Shown in pieces: positions 1 through 8,355 of a DNA stretch of 64,000 nt (position 1 is its first letter; the number at the start of each line of letters is the position of its first letter). The DNA lies in contig NZ_BBZJ01000035.1 of NCBI RefSeq assembly GCF_001417775.1, forward strand, positions 32,990-96,989. The letters run 5' to 3'. The translations under genes and the position numbers were made by a program. Below the pieces are notes generated by a model. That model was not told the DNA's origin. It made no database searches and was given only the letters and a program-made list of their open reading frames with translations. This DNA comes from Streptomyces sp. TP-A0356. GTDB taxonomy: Bacteria > Actinomycetota > Actinomycetes > Streptomycetales > Streptomycetaceae.

Positions 1-42
1 CGCGAACGAGCACTCATCAATCAGCTTGCCCAAGGCGAGTAG
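1..42 (+). CDS. possible 3' end of an unidentified gene entering the window
   Basis: The first 14 codons read in frame from base 1 to a TAG at 40-42 and would encode a 13-residue tail ending QLAQGE. It is too short to identify and may be chance. Confidence 0.2.
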   Translation, partial: RERALINQLAQGE

Positions 43-154
43 CCGATCGCCTAGACCTGATGGGACGAAGTGTCCCTTCGCTCTCCGCCCCCCAGGTCGA
101 AGGACTCGACCGGCTGTTTCCCTCACGAACCCCAAAACGGAACGTCGTCCCACG

Positions 155-493
155 GTGACCGAGGGTTACGGAGTCGGTGGTCGCCGCTCGATCATCAACC
201 GCTCCGGGCTGAAGGGGCTGGAGGATCGGGGCAGGCAGGGCCGCAAGCGGCGGATCACCGAGGCCGAGCGCCGCCAGATCATCGCCCTGGTTCGGCAGGT
301 ACCGCCCGGCCGGCTGACCGTGCAGGCGGGCGGGGACCTGTCGGCTGCGGACGAGGCTGGGCCGGCTGACTGGACGCTGGACTCCCTGACCGCTCAGGCC
401 CGGCAGCTGGGCATCGAGGTCGGCCGCTCCTGCGTTCGTGGGCGGCCTGCCTACGGGAAGGCCCGGCACACGGTCTCGTCCGAACGATGGTGA
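155..493 (+). pseudogene. N-terminal fragment of an IS630-type transposase
   Basis: Residues after GLKGLEDRGR look like the helix-turn-helix region of IS630-family transposases, with the linker GRKRRITEAERRQ and the later WTLDSLTAQARQLGIEV segment. The frame then runs into unrelated residues and stops after about 110 codons. No DDE catalytic domain follows, so this is a truncated, inactive relic. It is not the same element as the transposase at the right edge of the window, although the family is the same. Confidence 0.6.
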
Positions 494-851
494 AAGGGGC
501 TGAATGAGACGGAAACCGAGACGGCCGCACGCCTCACCGCAGCACCGGAGCACCGGAGACAGCCCCCGGCCAGCTGCCGAAACCACCGTCACTCGGGGGA
601 GCTAAGCCGCCTTGGGTCGCGCCAGGCATGCCCGAAGCGGGTCCCTGCGCGTCCTCGAGCAGGAAGGTCTCGTCTTCCCCGAAGTCCGGCGCCCGGAAGG
701 GGTTTGTCGTCGGAGGCGGCAATGCTGCTGCGGCGGAACAGCGGGGTTGCCCCTCCAGAGCGGAGAACAACGACGTCAGATCGATGAGAGGTCTCTCTTT
801 CGTTACAGGTCCCTGAAGGGGCCTGGCGTGCCGTGACCGCGCACAGCGGTC
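494..851. other. 358 bp without a recognisable gene
   Basis: Short ORFs on both strands overlap here, but none has a ribosome binding site or a recognisable sequence. It is probably decayed DNA between the IS630 relic and the next gene. Confidence 0.4.
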
Positions 852-1073
852 CTACAGCTTGGTCATCTTGGCGTACGGGCTCAAGATCCGCATTTGCGCC
901 GAGCCGAAATCCACGAGCACCGCGATTCCGTCCTCGACGCCGATGACCCGGCCGAGGCCGTACATGTCGTGTGTGACCTGGTCGCCCACGGCGAAGTGCT
1001 TGGGAGCCGGAGTGACCGGGGCCTTGAAGGGGCTGGTAGGCAGATGACGCTTCGATGCAGCAGGTTTTGTCAT
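852..1073 (-). CDS. small conserved Tudor/CarD-like protein
   Basis: A 73-residue protein. The ATG at 1073 is preceded by a G-rich Shine-Dalgarno stretch, while the longer upstream frame is arginine-rich and unlikely to be coding. The core GDQVTHDMYGLGRVIGVEDG resembles the small SH3/Tudor-like domain at the C-terminus of UvrD helicases and in CarD-type proteins (a G-D-x-V-x-H start, then a conserved G-x-G-x-V). Short stand-alone versions are common in streptomycetes and have no assigned role. A role in binding nucleic acid or RNA polymerase is only inferred from the fold. Confidence 0.75.
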   Translation of the reverse strand: MTKPAASKRHLPTSPFKAPVTPAPKHFAVGDQVTHDMYGLGRVIGVEDGIAVLVDFGSAQMRILSPYAKMTKL

Positions 1074-1660
1074 TGCCCCCAGTATGCGCCATCGTGCCTC
1101 CCGTTCGCTGCGGCTGTCCACGTCCGCTGCTCGGCACAGACCGGGACGGCAACAACCGGGGGAGAGGCGAGGGGTTCCCATGCGGAGTCGCCGGCGTACT
1201 GCCAGGCGGCGTACTCGAGCCACCCCAGGGAGGGGCTGGGGGGCAGGGTGTTCTGTCCACGGAGACATCTCGCGATGCCAAGTTGTCAGGTGCTGCCCCG
1301 AGTTGGGTGGGGAAGGCGGCCACCGCGGGGGCTCGTCCGTCCGGCGGAGCACGTGACACGGCCCGAGAAGCGCGACCCGATCGAGCGCCCCACACCAGGG
1401 TGGGTGCTCGTGCGTCGAGGCGTACAGCGGCCGTAGCCCCCGAACACAGCACGGGACGACGCCGCGGGAGATGTCCGCAGGCTGGTTGGCCCCCGCGTGG
1501 CCCGCCGCCCCGGGTTCGGCGGGCCGACGCCCTGAAGGGCGCCCTCACGGGATAACCGGAACGTACGCCTCCGATGGCCAAATCGGAAGACCTCATTCCT
1601 ATTGACCCTCGACCTGCACACATGCACCCTGAACCCTCACGTACCTCAAGGGAGCACAGC
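1074..1660. other. 587 bp without a recognisable gene
   Basis: Several overlapping ORFs lie here, but none has a convincing start or family resemblance. I see no clear terminator, RNA gene or repeat. Confidence 0.4.
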
Positions 1661-1831
1661 ATGGCCCGCGCCACTGACACCCATCGCGTCGTCGAGTACT
1701 GGACGGACAAGGAGATCCACGTGATCTTTCCCGTTGAACGGAGCGCAGAGGTCGACCGTATGACCGACGGAGAGCTGATCGCGAAGTACGGGGACCCCGA
1801 AGACGGGGCAGTCACGAGCATCGTCCAGTAG
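1661..1831 (+). CDS. small hypothetical protein, 56 aa
   Basis: The ATG at 1661 has a good AAGGGAG ribosome binding site at 1648-1654, so it is preferred over the in-frame start at 1574. The protein is acidic and begins MARATDTHRVVEYW. It has no signal peptide or membrane segment. I do not recognise a family. It stands alone, with decayed genes downstream. Confidence 0.55.
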   Translation: MARATDTHRVVEYWTDKEIHVIFPVERSAEVDRMTDGELIAKYGDPEDGAVTSIVQ

Positions 1832-1901
1832 GTCACCGCACCTACGGTGGCGGACGCAGCTCGCGCACCCTGTGAGCAACGATCTCCTAACACCACAGGG
1901 C

Positions 1902-2244
1902 ATGAGCGCAGTTGCGGACACCTTCGCCGTAACTAACGAACCCGATCGGCAAGTACACCAAACTGGTGGACACCGGACATTTTGCCGCAGTCGGCGATCT
2001 GTTTGCCGACGGCGTGCTCATCGGCAGCGGTCCACCGGTCATGGGCGGTGACGCCGTAGAGAAGATGCTCCGGGACGCCGTGATCCTCTACGAGGACGGC
2101 ACGCCACGCACCCACCACGTCACGACCAACATCGCCGTCGAGGTGGACGAGGACGCAGGCACCACCGCTGCGGTTTCATACGTCACCGTTTTCACCTGCC
2201 GATCACCATGCCGCCGCGCCACCGCCCTCCTCGCGTCGGGCTGA
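1902..2244 (+). pseudogene. frameshifted and truncated SnoaL/NTF2-like protein
   Basis: From about 1951 the frame reads KYTKLVDTGHFAAVGDLFAD and later DGTPRTHHVTTNIAVEVDED, the typical pattern of small SnoaL-like (NTF2-fold) proteins. A stop at 1930-1932 blocks this frame upstream. A plausible start, ATG at 1902, lies in another frame, so a frameshift separates the N-terminus from the body. The 3' end is also lost: after SYVTVF the sequence becomes unrelated and stops at 2244, well short of the usual 130-150 residues. Confidence 0.6.
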
Positions 2245-2278
2245 GGAGGGCGGCAGTGGCTCGGGGCTGGTCTGTGGT

Positions 2279-2461
2279 TCAGAGGGCCTGGAGCTGGGTG
2301 AGCCATTGCAGGGTGTCGGTGTTGACCCAGTACTCGACGAACTTGCCGTCTTGCATGCGGAGGGTGTCGGTCCCGGTGAAGGTGACCAAGGTGCCGGGCT
2401 CGGCGTGGGCGCCGGGGAAGCCGCCGGCGTAGGTGCCGGTGGCCGTCCAGCGTACGGGTAC
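2279..2461 (-). pseudogene. C-terminal fragment of a SnoaL-like ester cyclase
   Basis: On the minus strand the last 60 residues before the stop read VPVRWTATGTYAGG and end EYWVNTDTLQWLTQLQAL, the C-terminal half of an NTF2-fold polyketide-cyclase-like protein. Upstream (above about 2461) the same frame becomes low-complexity antisense of the TetR gene, so the N-terminal half is missing. The break coincides with the 5' end of the recognisable TetR sequence. Confidence 0.55.
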
Positions 2462-3079
2462 CGCGCCCAGGTGCGCGCGGAGATCAAACAACGCGCGTGG
2501 GAGCAGATCGCCACGGCGGGGGCGTCCGCGCTCTCGCTCAACGCGATCGCCAAGCAGATGGGCATGAGCGGACCTGCCCTCTACCGGTACTTCGCCGGCC
2601 GCGACGAGCTGATCACCGAGCTCGTCAGAGACGCGTACCGAAGCCTCGCCGACACCTTCCGGGCGGGCTCGGCGACCTCCGAGTCCGGCGCCGACATCGC
2701 CGCGCTGGCGCACGCACTGCGCGGCTGGGCCCTGGACGACCCCCACCGGTACTTCCTCGTCTACGGCACGCCCGTCCCGGGCTACCACGCACCCGACGAC
2801 ATCACCGCGATCGCCTCCGAGATCATGACGACCCTGCTCGACGCCTTCGCGGCGCTGCCCTCGAACAACCCCACGGCACCGTTCGATACGCACCTCGAAG
2901 GCCACCGGCAGTGGGCGGACGGCCACCCCGCCCCGCCCGCGGTCCTCCACCGGGCCCTGACCTTCTGGACCCGGCTGCACGGCGTCCTGTCCCTCGAAGT
3001 CGCAGGCCACTTCACCGGGATGGGATTCGACCCCGTGCAGCTCTTCGCGGCCGAACTGGACGACCTGCTGGCACACTGA
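2306..3079 (+). CDS. TetR-family regulator with a foreign 5' end
   Basis: From about 2441 the protein is a normal TetR repressor: GRPAY leader, the HTH LSLNAIAKQMGMSGPALYRYF, then a TetR_C-type ligand domain ending at 3079. Everything before 2441 is glycine/valine-rich and antisense to the cyclase fragment, so the native start is gone. In-frame starts remain at TTG 2306 and GTG 2405; neither has a good ribosome binding site. The gene may still be expressed from a fortuitous start, or may be a 5'-truncated relic. Its target is unknown; no efflux or enzyme gene sits beside it. Confidence 0.6.
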   Translation: MQGVGVDPVLDELAVLHAEGVGPGEGDQGAGLGVGAGEAAGVGAGGRPAYGYRAQVRAEIKQRAWEQIATAGASALSLNAIAKQMGMSGPALYRYFAGRDELITELVRDAYRSLADTFRAGSATSESGADIAALAHALRGWALDDPHRYFLVYGTPVPGYHAPDDITAIASEIMTTLLDAFAALPSNNPTAPFDTHLEGHRQWADGHPAPPAVLHRALTFWTRLHGVLSLEVAGHFTGMGFDPVQLFAAELDDLLAH

Positions 3080-3106
3080 CGACGCCACACCCCTGCGCGG
3101 CCCTGC

Positions 3107-3586
3107 GTGCCGGCGACCCGGCCGCGGTGGCCGACACGGTGCGGCGAGAGTGCGTGCCGGGTGCCGCGACGCCGCGGAGATCCGTCTTCGACCGTTGCCC
3201 CCGGCCGCTGGCAGCTGCCGGGCGGCTCGGTCGACACACCCGGCGACGGTGAACGGCTCGGCACCACGGCGCCGCGGCAGAACGCCGCCCGGGAACTGGC
3301 CGAGGAGATCGGAGTCGACGCCGCTCCCGACGACCTCGGGCTCGGGGCCACCAGCCGCGGCCAGAACGGGAACATCGGCGTTCTCCACAAGGCCCCGCTC
3401 CAGCCCCGAGCCGTTCTGCACGAGCGGTACGCGGCTGTGGCGGCCGCTGCGCAGGCAGCGGGCAGCGCCCCCGAATTCGACGAGATCGAGTTCCTATACG
3501 CCCCCACCGACCTCAAGGCCCTTTCCGGACCGCTCGTGGACTACCTCGCACCCGTCGTTCACCGGCACCTGGGCATGCCCTGGTAG
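3107..3586 (+). pseudogene. Nudix hydrolase, probably 5'-degraded
   Basis: From about 3197 the frame reads APGRWQLPGGSVDTPGDG and then the Nudix box core ARELAEEIGVD, with the R-E-x-x-E-E-x-G metal-binding pattern, followed by a typical C-terminal half ending at 3586. The residues before APGRW do not resemble a Nudix N-terminus (the first beta strand is missing) and look like read-through from another frame. The catalytic box is intact, so a short product could be made, but I read it as a remnant. It lies between TetR and the lexA-like gene. Confidence 0.5.
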
Positions 3587-3739
3587 GCGCACCTTGCGCG
3601 AGAGAACCTGGTGCGGCGGCGTGACTCCGTGCCGGAGCCAGGATCTGGCCGGGCAGGCTCCAGCCGGAAGAGCGTTCCATCTGCCGACGCCGGCGGGTTA
3701 AGGTCGCGCTCTGAGAGATCTTGTACGGAGGTGCCCGGG

Positions 3740-4411
3740 ATGGAGAACAACGCGCCGGTAGGTCGGGGGCGGCCGCCCGGCATCCGGCCCGTCGAGGGCG
3801 AGCTGACCGGCCGCCAGCAGGACATCGTCCGGTTCATCACCGACACGGTCCAGCGGCAGGGCTACCCGCCGTCGATGCGGGAGATCGGCCAGGCCGTGCA
3901 CCTCGCGAGCACCTCCTCCGTCGCGCACCAGCTGATGACGCTGGAACGCAAGGGGGTCCTGTACCGCGACCCGAACCGGCCGCGCGCCTACCGCGTGCGC
4001 TCCACCTGGGCTCCCGACCTCGGCAGTAACGCGGCTGCCGCCGTGGACGTGCCCCTCGTCGGGCGGATCGCCGCCGGCGCGCCTCTGCTCGCGGAAGAAA
4101 TGGTTGAGGACGTTTACACGATGCCACGCCAGCTGGTCGGCGAAGGCGAGCTGTTCGCGTTGACGGTGTCTGGCGACAGCATGATCGACGCGGCGATCTG
4201 CGACGGCGACATCGTCACCGTCCGCCGCCAGGACAGCGCCGACCACGGCGACATCGTCGCCGCCCTCCTCGAGGACGAGGCCACCGTCAAGCAGCTGCGC
4301 CGTCAGGAAGGGCAGGTGTGGCTCATGCCCCGCAACCCCGCGTACGAGCCGATCCCCGGCTCCCAGGTGCAGATCCTCGGCAAGGTCGTCGGGGTCCTGC
4401 GCGTGCTCTGA
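3740..4411 (+). CDS. LexA-like SOS repressor paralog
   Basis: A 223-residue protein. The ATG at 3740 has a GGAGG site 8 bases upstream, so the longer frame from 3611 is rejected. Domains: winged-helix LexA DNA-binding domain (about 20-85, with GYPPSMREIGQAV), then an S24-type peptidase domain. The self-cleavage bond A112-G113, the nucleophile S147 (SGDSM) and the lysine K184 (ATVK) are all visible, so autocleavage should work. It lacks the roughly 35-residue N-terminal extension of the main streptomycete LexA and differs at many positions, so it is probably a second copy. I see no clear LexA operator upstream. Confidence 0.85.
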   Translation: MENNAPVGRGRPPGIRPVEGELTGRQQDIVRFITDTVQRQGYPPSMREIGQAVHLASTSSVAHQLMTLERKGVLYRDPNRPRAYRVRSTWAPDLGSNAAAAVDVPLVGRIAAGAPLLAEEMVEDVYTMPRQLVGEGELFALTVSGDSMIDAAICDGDIVTVRRQDSADHGDIVAALLEDEATVKQLRRQEGQVWLMPRNPAYEPIPGSQVQILGKVVGVLRVL

Positions 4412-4475
4412 GGCCTCGGGTGCCGCAGTGTTCCGCGTCGATGCCCTGGCAGCCCATCTACGAGGGGCCCCGGGC

Positions 4476-5414
4476 TCAGCGGCGCAGGGCGGTCTCCTGC
4501 TGCATGTGCGACAGTTTCTCGGGATTGCGCACGGCGTAGAGCCCGGTGATGAGGCCGTCGTCGATGCGCACCGCCAGGACGGTGTCGATCGCTCCGTCGA
4601 GCCGGAGAATCAGCGCCGGGTAGCCATTGACCTGTGCCGGCCGCAGCGACGCCGCGGTGATCCTGCCCAGCCCGGCGGCCAGCAGGCGGGCCACCTTGTC
4701 GGCCCCCCGGACGGGCCGCAGGACGGCCTGCTTGACTCCGCCACCGTCACCCAGGAAGACGACATCCGGCGCGAGTATGTCGAGCAGGCTCTGCAGATCG
4801 CCCGTTTCGGCCGCCCGTTGGAACGCATCGAGCGCTTGTCGGGTCTCGGTCGGGGAAACGACCCCGCGCGGCCGGCGCGCCGCGACGTGTGCCCGTGCCC
4901 GGTGCGCGATCTGGCGGACCGCGGCCGGGCTCTTGTCGACGGCTTCGGCGATCTCGTCATACCCGAGTTCGAACACGTCACGCAGCACGAACACCGCCCG
5001 CTCGGTCGGCGTGAGCGTCTCCATCACCAGCAGCATCGCCATGGAGACGCTGTCGGCCAGCTCGACGTCCTCGGCCACGTCGGGCGCGGTGAGCAGCGGC
5101 TCGGGCAGCCAGGGGCCGACGTAGGACTCCCTACGGCGGCCGAGCGTACGCAACCGGCTCAGCGCCTGGCGCGTGGTGATCCGGACCAGGTACGCACGCT
5201 GATCCCGGACCGTGCCCAGATCGACACCCGCCCACCGCAGCCAGGTTTCCTGCAGGACGTCCTCCGCGTCGGCGGCCGAGCCGAGCATCTCGTACGCGAC
5301 GGTGAACAGCAGATTGCGATGGGCGACGAACGCCTCGGTGGCGGGCTCCGCGCCTTCGCCGTCGGCGAGTTGCCCGGCCGTGTCCTCTGCGCGCTCGCTG
5401 TGCTCGCTCTTCAC
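4476..5414 (-). CDS. ECF41-family sigma factor with fused SnoaL-like domain
   Basis: A 312-residue protein. The GTG at 5414 has an AGGAG site 6-7 bases upstream. Sigma region 2 (FTVAYEMLGSAADAEDVLQE) and region 4 (DEIAEAVDKSPAAVRQIAHR) are followed by a C-terminal NTF2/SnoaL-like domain with the DGGG loop and the terminal NPEKL motif. These are hallmarks of ECF41, in which the fused domain replaces a separate anti-sigma factor. The AhpD-like gene next door is the usual ECF41 partner. A perfect ECF41 promoter lies just upstream, implying autoregulation. It faces the lexA-like gene convergently. Confidence 0.9.
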   Translation of the reverse strand: MKSEHSERAEDTAGQLADGEGAEPATEAFVAHRNLLFTVAYEMLGSAADAEDVLQETWLRWAGVDLGTVRDQRAYLVRITTRQALSRLRTLGRRRESYVGPWLPEPLLTAPDVAEDVELADSVSMAMLLVMETLTPTERAVFVLRDVFELGYDEIAEAVDKSPAAVRQIAHRARAHVAARRPRGVVSPTETRQALDAFQRAAETGDLQSLLDILAPDVVFLGDGGGVKQAVLRPVRGADKVARLLAAGLGRITAASLRPAQVNGYPALILRLDGAIDTVLAVRIDDGLITGLYAVRNPEKLSHMQQETALRR

Positions 5415-5458
5415 CGGCTGCTCCTGCCTGTTCGCTCTCGAGGGTGCCACGCGCACAA

Positions 5459-5485
5459 GACGCCGGTCCCCGCGGCTCTGTGACA
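5459..5485 (-). promoter_or_regulatory. ECF41-type promoter, TGTCACA-N16-CGTC
   Basis: On the minus strand TGTCACA (5485-5479) is followed by exactly 16 bases and CGTC (5462-5459). This matches the conserved ECF41 promoter motif. It would give a 5' leader of roughly 40 bases before the sigma factor's GTG at 5414. Confidence 0.8.
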
Positions 5486-5587
5486 CCCATGAGCGGTGGC
5501 GTACGTCACACGAGCTCCCCGTCACAAGGAGCGGGTCGCCGGCATCTCGTGTTCGTTCAGTGCGACACCACGAGTGAGGACGAAGTC

Positions 5588-6073
5588 ATGGACGCCCGAT
5601 TCAACCTGTTCGACAACGAGATCGCCGCCAAGTTCGCCAAGCGGTTCGCCAACGCCGGCCTGGTGATCCACCAGTCGCCGCTGCCGAAGTCCACGCAGGA
5701 GCTGGTGTCGCTGCGCGCCAGCCAGATCAACGGCTGCGGTTGGTGCATCGACATGCACACCAAGGAGGCCTCAGCCGCCGGTGAAACCGCGGTCCGGCTC
5801 CACCTGGTCGCCGCCTGGCGCGAGTCCACCGTGTTCACCGAGGCCGAGCGGGCCGCGCTGGCGCTCGCCGAAGAGGGCACCCGGCTCGCCGATGCCCACC
5901 ACGGTGTGTCCGACGAGACCTGGGCCCAGGTACGCAAGCACTACGACGACGACCAGATTGCCGCGCTGGTCTCCTTGGTCGCCCTGATCAACGCGGCCAA
6001 CCGGCTCGCCGTGATCGTGCACCAGCGGGGAGGTTCCTACGAGCCCGGCTCGTTCGCCGCCACGTTCAACTGA
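5588..6073 (+). CDS. carboxymuconolactone decarboxylase / AhpD-like protein
   Basis: A 162-residue cytoplasmic protein starting at ATG 5588; the upstream in-frame extension covers the sigma promoter and is rejected. The AhpD/CMD signature is present: E38, then C50-G-W-C53 and H57, the redox CxxC plus histidine of alkylhydroperoxidase-type members. This points to a peroxidase or disulfide-reductase role rather than true decarboxylation. It is divergent from the ECF41 gene and belongs to the COE class (carboxymuconolactone decarboxylase, oxidoreductase, epimerase) of ECF41 targets. Two CGTCACA elements (5504-5510, 5520-5526) lie upstream, but neither has CGTC at the correct spacing. A strong hairpin follows the stop. 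Confidence 0.85.
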   Translation: MDARFNLFDNEIAAKFAKRFANAGLVIHQSPLPKSTQELVSLRASQINGCGWCIDMHTKEASAAGETAVRLHLVAAWRESTVFTEAERAALALAEEGTRLADAHHGVSDETWAQVRKHYDDDQIAALVSLVALINAANRLAVIVHQRGGSYEPGSFAATFN

Positions 6074-6090
6074 TCGGCAGACAGATCCGG

Positions 6091-6121
6091 CCCGGCCCAG
6101 GATCCTTCGATCCGGGCCGGG
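6091..6121 (+). terminator. hairpin after the AhpD-like gene
   Basis: Arms at 6091-6104 and 6109-6121 pair over 13 bp with one bulged A and a four-base CTTC loop. It sits 18 bases after the stop and could also end transcription of the convergent LCP gene. Confidence 0.75.
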
Positions 6122-6185
6122 CCCGCGCATGCCCCGGCGCGGCTACGGCGACCCCTGCTCTGATGGGCGGAGGCAGCCATCGGGT

Positions 6186-7889
6186 TCAGGCGTCGGAATC
6201 GGGTTGGTTGGAGGCAGCGGCGTATGCCTGGGCCGGGGTCATGCTGACACCGTTGAGCGAGACGGTCTTGTAGGGGCTGACCCCGGCGCAGGTCTTGGAC
6301 TGGTCGGCGGTCTGGGCATGTGCGTTGGACACGGCGGCGTGGGTGTCGGCGGGCTGAGGGGAAGAGGCGGTGCTGTTCGGATAGGTGGTGCCGCTGGGCC
6401 AGTCGCTGCCGATCACCAGGGTCAGGCCGCCGCCGTTGCCCTGTTTGAGGTGCGACGTGGTCAGGCCGAGAGCGTGGGCCACGGCCTGGGCCTGCGGCTT
6501 CTGGCCGGTGCCGTACGTGAGGGTGGTGCTGGACGTCGTGCCCGAGGCGTTGGCCGTGGTCGTACCCGAGCTGAAGCCCTTGTCGGTGAGGGCGGTGGCG
6601 ATGACGGAGGCGCGGCCACCGATACCGGTGCCGTTCTCGACCTTCACCGCGATCTGCGCGGTGTCGACCGCCTGCGCGGTGGCGGTAGGCGTGGCGGACT
6701 TCTTGTCGGACGAGCCGGTCAGGGACTGGTCGTTGGCGATCGCGGCGAACAGGGACTTGGCACCCGAGCCGACGACCAGCCGTTCCCTGTTGTTGGGGTC
6801 GGGCGCGGTCTGCATGGTGGTGAAGGTGATCTGTTTCGGAGGAACCTTGTTCAGGTCGGAGGCCAGTCCCACCAGTTTGTCGATGCTGCCGAGGCCGGTG
6901 TCCACGGTGAGCGCCTTGGTGGCCGCGTCGGCCAGTCCGTAGACGGCGGTGGGGTCGGCCAAGGTGCCCGCGCTCTTGAACTTGCGGATCATCGAGCTCA
7001 GGAACATGTGCTGCGCGTAGGTGCGGCCCAGATCACTGCCGTCGCCGAAGCCATGCCGGGAACGGACGAACTCCAGGGCCGCGACCCCCTTGAGGTCGTG
7101 AGTGCCCTTGGACAGCTTCAGATGCGAATACGTGTCGTACACGTTGGAGCTGACACAGACCGACACCCCGCCGACCGCGTCCGACATGCTGACCACGCCG
7201 GAGAAGTCGAGCTTGACGAAGTGGTCGATCGGGATACCGGTGAGCTGGTGAATGGTGGCCACCTGGCAGGCCGGACCGTAGGACAGGGCGCTGTTGATCT
7301 GGCCGTAGTAGCCGGGCGTTGAGGTGCCGCTCCTACTGTCCTTGCAGGCCGGAATGTTGCTCATCGTGTCGCGGGGGATGCTCATCACAGTGGCGTTGGA
7401 ACGGTCGGCGGCTATGTGCATCACCATCTCGACATCCGCGTTCCCCCAGCCGGACTGCACGCCGGTCTGAGAGCAGCCGCCGCCCAGCCGGCAGTCGTCC
7501 TTGCTGGTACGGCCGTCCGATCCCATGACCAGAATGTTGATCGGCGTACGGCCGAAGGCATCCGCCTTCTCGCTGCCGCCACTTCCGTCCAGCCCGACAC
7601 TGAGGATGTTGCCGTTCAGGTGCTGGTAGAGCCACCACCCGCCCCCGACGGCGACCAGCAGCACAACGGACAGGCATATCCCGGCGATCCGCAGCGCCCG
7701 CCTGCCGCGCCGCACCGGCCGGCCGCCGCGCCGCGAGTGTGCACGCCCGGACGAGCGGGAGCCCGCCCGTGTCGCTGCCCGGCCGCCCTGAGGGCGCCGA
7801 TCGATGGGCTCATCTGTTCGCGGGCGGGGCACCCGGGCGGTCCGGCTGCGTGTTGCCGGGCCGGTCGGATCCTCGCGCAGGTCACTCAT
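6186..7889 (-). CDS. LytR-CpsA-Psr (LCP) cell-wall ligase
   Basis: A 567-residue protein. It has an arginine-rich cytoplasmic N-terminus (1-65), one membrane helix (about 66-88) and an extracytoplasmic LCP domain with NILVMGSDGRT, SIPRDTMSNIP and FVRSRHGFGDGSDLGRTYAQ, which carry the arginines and aspartates that bind polyprenyl pyrophosphate. A C-terminal LytR_C domain (about 415-500) and a low-complexity Ser/Thr/Ala tail follow. LCP proteins transfer glycopolymers from lipid carriers to peptidoglycan. It stands alone; an inverted repeat about 100 bp upstream may be a regulator site. Confidence 0.9.
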   Translation of the reverse strand: MSDLREDPTGPATRSRTARVPRPRTDEPIDRRPQGGRAATRAGSRSSGRAHSRRGGRPVRRGRRALRIAGICLSVVLLVAVGGGWWLYQHLNGNILSVGLDGSGGSEKADAFGRTPINILVMGSDGRTSKDDCRLGGGCSQTGVQSGWGNADVEMVMHIAADRSNATVMSIPRDTMSNIPACKDSRSGTSTPGYYGQINSALSYGPACQVATIHQLTGIPIDHFVKLDFSGVVSMSDAVGGVSVCVSSNVYDTYSHLKLSKGTHDLKGVAALEFVRSRHGFGDGSDLGRTYAQHMFLSSMIRKFKSAGTLADPTAVYGLADAATKALTVDTGLGSIDKLVGLASDLNKVPPKQITFTTMQTAPDPNNRERLVVGSGAKSLFAAIANDQSLTGSSDKKSATPTATAQAVDTAQIAVKVENGTGIGGRASVIATALTDKGFSSGTTTANASGTTSSTTLTYGTGQKPQAQAVAHALGLTTSHLKQGNGGGLTLVIGSDWPSGTTYPNSTASSPQPADTHAAVSNAHAQTADQSKTCAGVSPYKTVSLNGVSMTPAQAYAAASNQPDSDA

Positions 7890-7983
7890 CTCCCACTCCC
7901 ACGAACAGTTGGCCCAGCAGACCGTCGGGCGTGCGACCAGGGGCGCGTGGCCGGATCCGTCAGGTGAAATGGGGCGTCACTTC

Positions 7984-8003
7984 GATTGCGTAGTTGCGCA
8001 ATC
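7984..8003. promoter_or_regulatory. inverted repeat, 7-bp arms, upstream of the LCP gene
   Basis: GATTGCG and CGCAATC flank a TAGTTG spacer. The size and symmetry suit a dimeric repressor such as a MarR-type protein. It lies 95 bp upstream of the LCP start and about 350 bp from the divergent oxidoreductase. Confidence 0.45.
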
Positions 8004-8355
8004 TAACAAACCAACGGCAGGTTCATCACACAGCCGGCCTCGATTCATCTCGATTCACAGGGTGAGTGAACGAGCCTGCGGTGCGGCGGCGGTTTCGGTG
8101 GACGGCGGCGCTCAGGGCTGCGGCCGCGCCATCACGGGGCTGAGCCGTCACGGGGCCGCCCAGGGCTTTCACGCGGTACACCTCACCCTCGCTGTGCAGA
8201 AGACCGTGAAGCTGTGTCCAGCGTGGACTGGACGCGTTGGTCTGCGTGGCGTGCCCCGCTCGGCGAGCAGGGTGATCCCGTGCGGCCTGCTGCTCGCAGG
8301 CGTCCCTGTTCCGTAAGGGGTAAGGGCGTTCCGCGGCGGCCTCCTGGCGGCTGTG
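8004..8355. other. intergenic region without a recognisable gene
   Basis: Only shadow frames are found. A 10-bp direct repeat (CTCGATTCAT / CTCGATTCAC) lies near 8039-8058. The promoter of the oxidoreductase is presumably here, but I cannot pick it out. Confidence 0.35.

Noticed and set aside
3600..3739. LexA operator (GAAC-N4-GTTC) before the lexA-like gene
   Set aside because: I could not find both half-sites at the right spacing.
5504..5550. ECF41 promoter for the AhpD-like gene on the plus strand
   Set aside because: Two CGTCACA elements are present, but neither has CGTC 16-17 bases downstream. Only the minus-strand site is complete.
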